Positions 1 through 6,819 are shown, counted from the first letter of the stretch. The stretch is DNA of 20,744 nucleotides from Cyanobacteria bacterium UBA11372 (GCA_003486675.1 DNGG01000327.1:8918-29661); one strand, 5' to 3'. Translations and numbers: made by a program. The notes: generated by a model from the sequence alone, not told the origin.

Positions 1-190
1 AAACTGGAGAGCTAGGTCGAAACTAAAGTAATGGCATTATGCAAAGAAACCGGGTTTCTTTAAAAAATCGTTGCTGAGAAAACAGGAGATCTAAGAAGAA
101 ACCCGGTTTCTGGCATTATGCAAAGAAACCGAGTTTCTTTAAAAAATCGTTGCTGGGAAAACTGGAGAGCTAGGTCGAAACCCGGTTTCT
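1..190. repeat. 79-bp tandem repeat array with embedded palindromes
   Basis: Two full copies of a 79-bp unit lie at 33-111 and 112-190, and a partial third copy starts at base 1 and resembles bases 159-181. Each unit carries the near-palindrome AGAAACC(C/G)GGTTTCT (or a one-base variant) at both ends, separated by a segment containing TTAAAAAATCGTTGCTG. The two copies differ at a handful of positions. Looser versions of the same layout occur near 2468-2532 and 12768-12835. The array begins inside the 3' end of the small RiPP-locus gene at 170-355 and supplies its stop codon. No further gene is supported in 1-169; an open frame on the minus strand across 60-287 is a shadow of the repeat and of that gene. 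Confidence 0.85.
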
Positions 191-355
191 GACATCGACC
201 TGCGTAATTCCTATCAATTTTTCCCTTCGATCTAAGGCTTGCTTTGCTTTCAAAACTGCTTTCAAATAAGCTAATTGACTGCTCCAAGCTTGGCGGGGAA
301 GCAAGGAAGGTTCCCCATCAAATGTTGCATTTTGGTTAGAAGAATTTTCTGCCAC
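170..355 (-). CDS. Small protein behind the radical SAM maturase; candidate PlpY-like splicease partner
   Basis: This is a 61-residue protein starting at GTG (353-355) behind a strong ribosome binding site, AAAGGAGGG, 8 bases upstream. It begins 19 bp after the radical SAM stop codon on the same strand, so the two are almost certainly co-transcribed and translated together. The middle is an amphipathic, Lys/Arg/Ala/Leu-rich helix-like stretch (QLAYLKAVLKAKQALDRREK). There is no signal peptide and no membrane segment. In the known spliceotide system the radical SAM enzyme PlpX works only with a small partner, PlpY, encoded beside it, and this gene occupies that position. I cannot confirm sequence homology to PlpY by eye. 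The last six residues (RNRVST) and the TAG stop are encoded by the 79-bp repeat array, so the original C-terminus may have been longer. The product is supported by its spacing and ribosome binding site; the function is inferred from position. Confidence 0.68.
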   Translation of the reverse strand: MAENSSNQNATFDGEPSLLPRQAWSSQLAYLKAVLKAKQALDRREKLIGITQVDVRNRVST

Positions 356-374
356 GATCTATACCCTCCTTTAA

Positions 375-1640
375 TTAACCAGCAACTAAAGAATAAGAAA
401 CTTCAGCTTCGTCCTGCCAACTTTCGGGCCACTGAATGCGGTCTGCTGTAAAGTGCAGCGGGTCGTTTTCAGGCCAGGGAGTATCAATTGGCTCTTCAAT
501 TAATTCAAATTCACCATTGTCAAAAGGCAGTCCTTGTGCCGGAACTTTCGGAACGACGCGCTCTCTGATGCCTCGTTCGGCTTGAACCAGCGCCCGGTGA
601 TGGCAGTAAGGATTGTTACCTCGACGGTTAAAGAAAACATGCGCCGTCCAAGAACAACCCCCCCGACAAAGTTCGGCGAATTCACAGGTTTTGCAGAAAC
701 CCCACATGTGTTTTGTGCCTTCGGGTGTCCCGGCGCCTATATTAAAGCGCAATTCTTCTGCATTTTCGACAATATCTTTCAAGCTTCGATCTCTGATATT
801 GCCACCCGTGTAAGCAGCAGTCGGTAGGGAAGGACAACCTTTAATCGCACCGTCGGCTTCAATTCCCAAGGTAGCAAGTCCGGCGCTGCACCCTTGCCAG
901 AATGTCCATTCATCGGTTTTTCCCCGCCCGCGCAACATTCGCTCTTGGGGGCCATAGTAACCGATATTATTTCCCGGTTGCAGCTGCAAGCCTTCCCGAT
1001 AAGCACGGCGGGCGACGCGAGCAATCATCGGGTAGATATCGAGTAATTCATGGGGTTGCAGCAGCATATGTGCGTTGTCTGCGGCATTTCCCATCGGCAC
1101 GGTAAGCTGAATTTGCCACGCCCGCGCACCTGCATCGCGAATGCATTCGTAAATCCGGGGAAATTCCGGTGCAGACAGGCGGTTAATTTGGGTATTGCAA
1201 CCAAATGGAATCCCGACTTCTTTGAGGTGGCTCATGGTTTTAAAAGCGTATTTCCAAGCCCCTTTTCTGCCCCGCAAGCGATCGTGGGTTTCTTCTAAAC
1301 CATCAATCGAAACTGAAACCGTTACAATACCCGCTTGCTTCATTTTGCCTGCGGTGTCTAAGGTGATGCCGTAGCCGCCAGTTGTCATCGTGCAACGCAT
1401 TCCCGCCTGGTTAATAGCGGCGGCAATTTCCAACCAGTCTGGACGCATAAACGCTTCACCGCCGATCAAAGTCACTTCTTTAATTCCAACTTCTGCCATC
1501 TGCCGGACGAGATCCAAAGCTTCTTCTGTAGAAAGTTCTTTGGTGCGTGCATCTCCCGCTCTTGAACCGCAGTGGCTACAAGCTAAATTGCATTTTAAAG
1601 TAATTTCCCAGACAGCATAACTGGTGCGACGATATTGCAT
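375..1640 (-). CDS. plpX: Radical SAM/SPASM RiPP maturase, PlpX-like splicease (Nif11-class)
   Basis: A 421-residue cytoplasmic radical SAM enzyme. The [4Fe-4S]-SAM motif is CNLACSHC (Cys17, Cys21, Cys24), followed by the GGE motif at 60-62. A SPASM domain carries seven further cysteines (251, 269, 316, 319, 325, 329, 346) in the usual Cys-GxxxxxIxxxG-Cys / CxxCxxxxxCxxxC order, giving ligands for two auxiliary Fe-S clusters. Residues 350-421 form an acidic, Trp/Pro-rich tail beyond SPASM. It resembles the group named Nif11-class peptide radical SAM maturases. It follows two Nif11-leader precursors with XYG-containing cores, so the expected reaction is PlpX-type: removal of a tyramine unit from Xaa-Tyr-Gly with rejoining of the backbone, leaving an alpha-keto-beta-amino acid. 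The ATG follows GAGGG about 10 bases upstream. Radical SAM/SPASM identity is certain; splicease chemistry is inferred from substrate motif and locus layout. Nif11-linked radical SAM epimerases are the main alternative. Confidence 0.9.
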   Translation of the reverse strand: MQYRRTSYAVWEITLKCNLACSHCGSRAGDARTKELSTEEALDLVRQMAEVGIKEVTLIGGEAFMRPDWLEIAAAINQAGMRCTMTTGGYGITLDTAGKMKQAGIVTVSVSIDGLEETHDRLRGRKGAWKYAFKTMSHLKEVGIPFGCNTQINRLSAPEFPRIYECIRDAGARAWQIQLTVPMGNAADNAHMLLQPHELLDIYPMIARVARRAYREGLQLQPGNNIGYYGPQERMLRGRGKTDEWTFWQGCSAGLATLGIEADGAIKGCPSLPTAAYTGGNIRDRSLKDIVENAEELRFNIGAGTPEGTKHMWGFCKTCEFAELCRGGCSWTAHVFFNRRGNNPYCHHRALVQAERGIRERVVPKVPAQGLPFDNGEFELIEEPIDTPWPENDPLHFTADRIQWPESWQDEAEVSYSLVAG

Positions 1641-1660
1641 TGGTGCTAACCCTCATGCGG

Positions 1661-1783
1661 TAATTGGTAATTGGTAATTGGTAATTGGTAATTGCTAATT
1701 GCTAATTGCTAATTGGTAATTGCTAATTGGATGAACAAGGTTTTGCCCTCAGTACAATTACCCATTACCCATTACCAATTACC
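1661..1783. repeat. TAATTGG/TAATTGC heptamer array with facing complementary copies
   Basis: Ten perfect seven-base units of TAATTGG or TAATTGC run from 1661 to 1730. Complementary units (CCATTACC, CCAATTACC) follow at 1756-1783, so a transcript could fold into a long AU-rich hairpin. The array fills the 172-bp gap between the first precursor gene and the radical SAM gene. A hairpin here could lower or stabilise downstream expression of the maturase relative to the precursor, which is an inference. The same heptamer family occurs at 14323-14357 and 19764-19798. Confidence 0.9.
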
Positions 1784-1812
1784 AGCAAACTCGATGTAAC
1801 TAGCAACTTACG

Positions 1813-2283
1813 TTAGTATTGATTGTCAATAATAACTCCGTACAACGCTTGCGCCGGTGGTTCTATCGGCTCGATTACCACTCCATACATCGGTTGATAG
1901 ATCGGATCGATCGGCTCGATTACCACTCCATACATCGGCTGTACGTCGATTGGCTCCGGATAAGGCTGCGGTTCCGGTAGCGGCTTTGGAGGCCACCAGA
2001 TTACCCCGTACAAAGGCTGAATTATAGGAGCTTTTCTTATATACCCACCCACGGCTCCCACTAATTCTTCTTCAGAGAGTTCGTGGAATTCACCCGCTTC
2101 TTTTAATTCCAATATTTTGAGCGTGGCTGTTTCAAATTCTTCAATGGAAAAGTTATAGCCACTTTCTAGCATGGCTGTTCTAATTTGTTCGACTTTCCCG
2201 CTCATTAGTTGGGCACGGAAATCTTGGTCTTTCACCATTCTGACAATGAACTCTTTGACTTTTGCCAAAATTTCTAACGTCAT
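1813..2283 (-). CDS. plpA: Nif11-leader spliceotide precursor peptide, four XYG motifs
   Basis: A 156-residue RiPP precursor. Residues 1-80 are a Nif11-type leader (start MTLEILAKVKEF, end ELVGAVGG), with the Gly-Gly at 79-80 marking the usual cleavage point. The core (81-156) is Pro/Ile/Val-rich and repetitive, with Xaa-Tyr-Gly motifs at 92-93 (LYG), 118-119 (MYG), 133-134 (MYG) and 148-149 (LYG), each followed by Val-(Ile/Val). The two central units are almost the same: QPMYGVVIEPIDP and QPMYGVVIEPIEP. XYG followed by Val is the motif processed by the PlpX-type splicease, so up to four alpha-keto-beta-amino acid sites are predicted, with Leu or Met side chains. The C-terminal Tyr in DNQY has no following Gly and should stay intact. 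The ATG is preceded by AAGGAGA. The leader is nearly identical to that of the second precursor upstream. Confidence 0.92.
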   Translation of the reverse strand: MTLEILAKVKEFIVRMVKDQDFRAQLMSGKVEQIRTAMLESGYNFSIEEFETATLKILELKEAGEFHELSEEELVGAVGGYIRKAPIIQPLYGVIWWPPKPLPEPQPYPEPIDVQPMYGVVIEPIDPIYQPMYGVVIEPIEPPAQALYGVIIDNQY

Positions 2284-2439
2284 TACATTCTCCTTAGCGA
2301 CTCAAAAAAACCGACCTACCTGGCTGCTTTCTGCTGTGTAAGAGCGGGTGCATACAGTCGCTCTCTCTTTGAGCTGGCAAGTAAGCCGTTCTCAAAAATG
2401 TATCTAATAAAATCTAAGGCGGGCTGCCAATTTGGCAAC
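2284..2439 (-). promoter_or_regulatory. Duplicated 5' leader/promoter region of the first precursor
   Basis: About 155 bp upstream of the precursor at 2283 is nearly identical to the region upstream of the second precursor (3236-3390). It includes the ribosome binding site AAGGAGA, a run of seven T's on the coding strand about 20 bases before the ATG, and at its far edge a near-palindrome (GCTGCCAATTTGGCAAC at 2423-2439 on the plus strand). Similarity stops right after the palindrome. I infer that each precursor carries its own promoter and untranslated leader. No -35/-10 pair is clear enough to name. Confidence 0.55.
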
Positions 2440-2785
2440 TTAATTATTTACATTACTTACCCAAATCACCTTTGTTTCTTTGAAAAATCGTCGGGAAATG
2501 CGACTGGAGATTTACCCAGAAACTTTGGTAATAGGTCGCCCAAGCGTAAGTCCTGTATTAACTCAAGTCGCTAGTTTTCTCATGCATAGCAGCTAATCGC
2601 TAATGGCTCATGGCTAATGGAGCGTAAAAATACTATATTAGCAAGCTTGCAATTAGCCATTAGCAACGCCAAAGTTTATAACTAGCAACTTGGGTTATTA
2701 GTAATTTTTGGCACGGACTTGGTTTGCTTCTGGACGAGCGCTCAGAAACCGGGTTTCTTTGGCTCGATGTCACTAGCAAATGGAG
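2440..2785. repeat. Gap between precursor genes: degenerate interspersed repeats
   Basis: No gene is seen. From 2468 to 2532 the sequence resembles the 79-bp element at 1-190 (GTTTCTTTGAAAAATCGTCGG, then an AGAAAC end). Copies of GCTAATGG/TGGCTAATGG at 2599-2620 face the complementary AATTAGCCATTAGC at 2651-2664 and could form a hairpin. A perfect AGAAACCGGGTTTCT palindrome lies at 2744-2758, next to the 3' end of the second precursor. The stretch from about 2767 to 2812 matches the 3' flank of the other precursor (1792-1840), marking the edge of the duplicated block. Confidence 0.7.
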
Positions 2786-3235
2786 TTAGTATTGATTGTC
2801 AATAATAACAACTCCGTACTCCGCTTGCGCCGGTGGTGGTTCATAGATCGGATTTTTCGGATTGATTACCACTCCATACATCGGTTGAAAGATCGGCTCG
2901 ATCGGCTCCGGACAAGGCTGCGGTTCCGGTAGCGGCTTTGGAGGCCACCAGATTACCCCGTACAAAGGCTGAATTATAGGAGGCTTTCTTATATAGCCAC
3001 CCACGGCTCCCACTAATTCTTCTTCAGTGAGGTCGTGGAATTCACCCGCTTCTTTTAATTCCAATATTTTGAGCGTGGCTGTTTCAAATTCTTCAATGGA
3101 AAAGTTGTAGCCACTTTCTAGCATGGCTGTTCTAATTTGTTCGACTTTCCCGCTCATTAGTTCGGCGCGGAAATCTTGGTCTTTCACCATTCTGACAATG
3201 AACTCTTTGACTTTTGCCAAAATTTCTAACGACAT
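2786..3235 (-). CDS. plpA: Nif11-leader spliceotide precursor peptide, three XYG motifs
   Basis: A 149-residue precursor, paralogous to the one at 1813-2283. The leader (1-80, ending AVGG) differs from its copy at only about four residues. The core has Xaa-Tyr-Gly at 92-93 (LYG), 120-121 (MYG) and 140-141 (EYG), so a Glu-bearing site replaces a Leu/Met one and one repeat is missing. Cys108 stands where the other copy has Tyr. I start the gene at 3235 and not at the in-frame ATG 37 codons upstream. AAGGAGA precedes the 3235 ATG, the Nif11 family starts here, and in the sister copy the upstream frame is broken by a one-base length difference although the DNA is conserved, so that stretch behaves as an untranslated leader. 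It is first in the presumed transcript order of the cluster. Confidence 0.92.
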   Translation of the reverse strand: MSLEILAKVKEFIVRMVKDQDFRAELMSGKVEQIRTAMLESGYNFSIEEFETATLKILELKEAGEFHDLTEEELVGAVGGYIRKPPIIQPLYGVIWWPPKPLPEPQPCPEPIEPIFQPMYGVVINPKNPIYEPPPAQAEYGVVIIDNQY

Positions 3236-3390
3236 TACATTCTCCTTCACGAGTAAAAAAACCGACCTACCTGGCTGCTTTTTGCTGTGTAAGAGCGGGT
3301 GCATACAGTCGCTCTCTCTTTGAGCTGGCAAGTAAGCCGTTCTCAAAAATGTATCTAATAAAATCTAAGGCGGGTTGCCAATTTGGCAAC
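3236..3390 (-). promoter_or_regulatory. 5' leader/promoter region of the second precursor with palindrome
   Basis: Near-identical copy of 2284-2439. At its distal edge sits the perfect inverted repeat GTTGCCAA-T-TTGGCAAC (3374-3390), conserved with one mismatched arm base in the sister region. This makes it a candidate operator or regulator site for the precursors. The divergent ATPase gene starts 148 bp further on, so the palindrome could also influence that promoter. The role is inferred from conservation and location only. Confidence 0.5.
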
Positions 3391-3400
3391 ATACTTTGCT

Positions 3401-3422
3401 TCTGGGCGATCGCTCGCCCAGA
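3401..3422. repeat. Perfect 9-bp hairpin containing HIP1
   Basis: TCTGGGCGA and TCGCCCAGA form a perfect 9-bp stem around the 4-base loop TCGC, with GCGATCGC embedded. It lies between the divergent RiPP cluster and the ATPase gene. It may serve as a transcription boundary or be a mobile repeat; no T-tract follows directly. The remaining sequence to 3537 is AT-rich and should hold the ATPase promoter. TAAAAT at 3489-3494 is a possible -10, without a convincing -35. Confidence 0.6.
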
Positions 3423-3537
3423 AACCTTAGCATTTTGTAACATTTCTTGATAAAAACCTCACAAATTACTCACAGTGTTTGTGTATCTTAAAATGCGGAA
3501 TTGTTAAGAGAGCGACGGACAGGGTGCAGTTGGAAAA

Positions 3538-6500
3538 ATGAGCGATCGCACAGACACCCCCCATCAAAATAACCACCCTTTGGTTCAGCCAATCCACACC
3601 GCTGTCAAGGGAAGGGCTAGATTTAAAGTCAACGGACTTTACCATTCAAAATCTCTCAAACAACACCTAGAATTCAACCTGGCTCAGGACTCTGGCATAA
3701 TAAAAGTGCTTGCCAACCCCAAAACTGGCAATATTCTCGTCTTTTTCGCTCCAAATCGCAGCTTTGACCATATCGCCGCCCTTATCGAACGCCTTGTATT
3801 AAACTACAGAAAACAACCTGGGAAATCTCTATTAGGAAAAGATCCCCCTGTCTGCGCCACAAAAGAAATCACCAAAAATCTACCTAAAGATAGAAGCAAT
3901 TTAAGCCATATTATGGTAAAAAACCCGGCTCGAACGCAAAAAATTGCACCCTGGCATCTAAAATCGGCAGACTCGATCGTTGCTGAGTTTAAAACATCAA
4001 AAAAAGCGGGATTATCGAGCAAATCTGCGAGAGAAAAGCTCAAGCAATACGGGGAGAATGTTTTATCAGAATCGGTGCCGCGCTCCGGATTAAGTATTTT
4101 TATCGAACAGTTTAAATCGCTTCCAGTCGGCCTTTTAACCGTCGCGGCGGCTTGTTCGGTTGTCACGGGAGGAATTGCCGATGCAGTGGTAATTATGGGT
4201 GTGGTTGCGATCAATGCCATCATCGGTTACGCCACAGAAAGCAAATCAGAAAAGATAATTCATTCGCTGAAAAGTCTGGTTAAACCATCAGCATTGGCAA
4301 TCCGAGATGGGAATCAAATAGAAATTAGCGCCGCCGAAATCGTTTTGGGGGATATTTTAATACTCAAACCCGGCAGTTATGTCGCCGCAGATGCCAGATT
4401 AATCGAAGCAAATCGTTTGAGCGTGGATGAATCTGCCCTGACGGGTGAAAGTCTGCCCGCGAACAAAACAATTGAAACCCTCGCCAGGGAAGATGTTCCT
4501 TTGGGCGATCGCGCGAACATGGTTTACATGGGAACGTTAGTCACCGGGGGACAAGGTTGTGCCGTTGTCGTCGCCACGGGAAAATATACCGAAATGGGCA
4601 AAATCCAAACCCTCGTAGGCGAAGCGGAAATACCCGAAACCCCAATGCAGAAACAACTCGACCAAGCTGGAAATCAACTCGTTTTCATATCCGGGGCAGT
4701 TTGCGGCGTTGTCTTTGCGATCGGACTTTGGCGCGGATATGGTTTCCTAGAAATGCTCAAAACATCGATAGCGCTTGCCGTTGCAGCTGTTCCCGAAGGA
4801 TTACCAGCAGTTGCTACTACCACCCTCGCCCTCGGTATTGCCAAGATGCGCCAGCACAACGTCCTCATCCGCCGCCTGGATGCGGTAGAAACTTTGGGTT
4901 CGGTTCAGGTTATTTGCATGGATAAAACTGGAACGCTGACGGCAAATAAAATGTCGGTGGTAGAAGTTTGTACGAATAATAAATGCATCAAGGTTTCTGA
5001 GGGTCAATTTATTAGATCTCTGCCAAATACAAAGTTAAGGGCAGGCAAGATGCCTACCCCACAAGAATTGGAAGTTGATTCTGTTCCACCTCTGCCAAAT
5101 CCAGAGTTAAAGGCAGGCAAGATGCCTACCCCACAAGAATTGGCACAGAATTCTCTTAGATCGCTCCCCAATACAAAGTTAATGGCAGGCGAGATGCCTA
5201 CCCCACAAGAGTTGGAAGAGAAGATCGACCCCTATGCTTGCGATGAACTGTTAAAACTAATTCACGTATCGGTTCTCTGCAATGAAAGCGAAGTCAACGG
5301 ACAGCAAAATGGCGAATATGTCGTTCGCGGCTCGGCTACGGAAAATGCTTTGATCCATCTGGCAATTGGTGCGGGGATTAATGTTATAGACCTGAGAAAA
5401 AAATATCAGCTGGTGGAAATCAAACACCGCTCCGAAACCCAAAATTACATGATCGCGGTGCATTTAAATCAGCACCATAAGTTGCTTGCGGTGAAGGGAA
5501 GTCCGATAGAAGTATTGGATATGTGCAGCTGGCAGATTAAAGATGGGGAAATTGTGCCGCTTTCCGAAGCAGATAGACTGGCGATCGCAATCGAAAACGA
5601 TCGCATGGCAGGCAAAGCACTGCGGGTGCTAGGCGTAGCTTATGCTCATATCGAGAATGGCGAAAATCTCCCCACTTCCTCTTCTCCCCCTCCAGAAAAC
5701 TTGATTTGGTTGGGACTGATCGGCATGGCAGATCCGATCCGCAGCGGCGTCAAAGCGTTGATGGGCGACTTCCATCAAGCGGGAATCGAGACGGTGATGA
5801 TTACCGGCGATCAAAGTCCTACCGCCTACGCGATTGGGAAAGAATTGAATCTCAGCCAAGGTGAACCTTTGGAAATGATCGATTCTACCGAGTTGGGTAA
5901 ACTTGAACCAGAAGCGATGAAAGCATTGTGCGATCGCATCCATATTTTCGCCCGCATCAGTCCTGCCAATAAACTACAAATCGTCCAATCTTTGCAAACT
6001 GCGGGCAAAGTAGTCGCCATGACAGGAGATGGCATCAACGACGCCCCCGCTTTAAAAGCAGCTGACGTCGGCGTTGCCATGGGGCATACGGGAACCGATG
6101 TCGCCAGAGAAGTCGCAGACGTTGTTCTGCAAGACGATCAGCTGGAAACCACCATCGTCGCCGTCAGTCAAGGGCGCACCATCTACAACAACATCCGCAA
6201 ATCGGTTCATTTCCTCCTATCTACCAACATCAGCGAAATTATCGTCATGCTTACCGCTACCGCAGGTGGGATAGGTCAACCTTTAAATGCAGTGCAATTG
6301 TTGTGGTTGAATTTAGTTACCGATATTTTCCCCGGTCTTGCCCTTGCCCTAGAACAACCAGAACCCGATGTATTGAGTCAACCACCCCGAAATCCCGATG
6401 AACCTATTATAAAAACATCGGATTTTAAGGGAATTCTCTTAGAATCGGCGACAATTTCTGCTAGTTCCTTGGCAGCTTACGGTTACGCCCTGACACAATA

Positions 6501-6819
6501 CGGAATCGGCGCGCAAGCAAGTACGATTGGTTTTATGAGTTTAACCTCGGCGCAACTGTTGCACGCCCTCTACTGTCGGTCTAAAAAACACAGTATTTAT
6601 AGCGGCAAAACCCTGCCCCCCAATCAATATTTAACCATTGCCCTCGGCGGTTCTTTCGCCCTGCAAATTTTAGCCGCAGTTGTACCGGGTTTGAGGAGTC
6701 TATTGCAAATCGCCCCGATTAATATTGTTGATAGTGCTGTCATCGCTACAAGCGCCGTGCTGCCGTTGTTAGTCAATGAAAGCACCAAGGAATTAGCAGC
6801 ATCTGAACAAGCGATATAA
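3538..6819 (+). CDS. P2-type cation-transporting ATPase (Ca2+-pump-like) with N-terminal HMA-like domain
   Basis: A 1093-residue membrane pump that couples ATP hydrolysis to cation export. All P-type signatures are present: TGES (302-305, actuator), PEGLP in M4 (419-423), DKTGTLT with phospho-acceptor Asp462, and TGDGINDAP (829-837, hinge). Ion ligands match SERCA/PMCA pumps: Glu420 (M4), Asn897 and Glu900 in STNISEI (M5), Asn925, Thr928 and Asp929 in NLVTD (M6). In M8 the SERCA glutamate aligns with Gln1006, as in single-site PMCA-type pumps. Residues ~15-95 form an HMA-like fold region without a CxxC metal site; ~140-200 is a cation-ATPase N-terminal domain. A 70-residue insert of three 24-residue repeats (about 492-560) follows the phosphorylation motif. 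Ca2+ is the most likely ion, by ligand pattern; Mn2+ or another divalent cation cannot be excluded. It is divergent from the RiPP cluster, with no evident functional link. Confidence 0.93.
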   Translation: MSDRTDTPHQNNHPLVQPIHTAVKGRARFKVNGLYHSKSLKQHLEFNLAQDSGIIKVLANPKTGNILVFFAPNRSFDHIAALIERLVLNYRKQPGKSLLGKDPPVCATKEITKNLPKDRSNLSHIMVKNPARTQKIAPWHLKSADSIVAEFKTSKKAGLSSKSAREKLKQYGENVLSESVPRSGLSIFIEQFKSLPVGLLTVAAACSVVTGGIADAVVIMGVVAINAIIGYATESKSEKIIHSLKSLVKPSALAIRDGNQIEISAAEIVLGDILILKPGSYVAADARLIEANRLSVDESALTGESLPANKTIETLAREDVPLGDRANMVYMGTLVTGGQGCAVVVATGKYTEMGKIQTLVGEAEIPETPMQKQLDQAGNQLVFISGAVCGVVFAIGLWRGYGFLEMLKTSIALAVAAVPEGLPAVATTTLALGIAKMRQHNVLIRRLDAVETLGSVQVICMDKTGTLTANKMSVVEVCTNNKCIKVSEGQFIRSLPNTKLRAGKMPTPQELEVDSVPPLPNPELKAGKMPTPQELAQNSLRSLPNTKLMAGEMPTPQELEEKIDPYACDELLKLIHVSVLCNESEVNGQQNGEYVVRGSATENALIHLAIGAGINVIDLRKKYQLVEIKHRSETQNYMIAVHLNQHHKLLAVKGSPIEVLDMCSWQIKDGEIVPLSEADRLAIAIENDRMAGKALRVLGVAYAHIENGENLPTSSSPPPENLIWLGLIGMADPIRSGVKALMGDFHQAGIETVMITGDQSPTAYAIGKELNLSQGEPLEMIDSTELGKLEPEAMKALCDRIHIFARISPANKLQIVQSLQTAGKVVAMTGDGINDAPALKAADVGVAMGHTGTDVAREVADVVLQDDQLETTIVAVSQGRTIYNNIRKSVHFLLSTNISEIIVMLTATAGGIGQPLNAVQLLWLNLVTDIFPGLALALEQPEPDVLSQPPRNPDEPIIKTSDFKGILLESATISASSLAAYGYALTQYGIGAQASTIGFMSLTSAQLLHALYCRSKKHSIYSGKTLPPNQYLTIALGGSFALQILAAVVPGLRSLLQIAPINIVDSAVIATSAVLPLLVNESTKELAASEQAI
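5012..5220 (+). repeat. In-frame 72-bp triplicate repeat inside the ATPase gene
   Basis: Three units with an exact 72-bp period (the shared GGCAGGC starts at 5040, 5112 and 5184) encode three 24-residue repeats with the core AGKMPTPQEL. The nucleotide core GCAAGATGCCTACCCCACAA is of a kind usually seen as an intergenic repeat in cyanobacteria; that statement is from general recollection, not a search. Because 72 is divisible by three, the reading frame survives, adding about 70 residues between the phosphorylation motif and the nucleotide-binding domain. Confidence 0.9.

Noticed and set aside
534..827. Plus-strand open frames across the radical SAM gene (also 902-1105, 1050-1298, 1390-1620)
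   Set aside because: They lie antisense to a clear radical SAM/SPASM gene and show no family features or ribosome sites.
1661..1783. Possible CRISPR array
   Set aside because: The units are 7-bp tandem repeats without spacers, so this is a heptamer microsatellite and not a CRISPR array.
2284..2330. Attenuator or terminator in the precursor 5' leader, suggested by the T7 run
   Set aside because: No stable inverted repeat sits directly before the T-run in either copy, so the tract alone is not enough.
3236..3346. 37-codon N-terminal extension of the second precursor
   Set aside because: The sister copy has the same DNA but a one-base length difference that breaks the frame. A strong ribosome site and the Nif11 family start support 3235.
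3538..6819. ATPase as exporter of the spliceotide
   Set aside because: It is a P2-type cation pump with Ca2+-type ion ligands, transcribed divergently. P-type ATPases of this class do not export Nif11 peptides.
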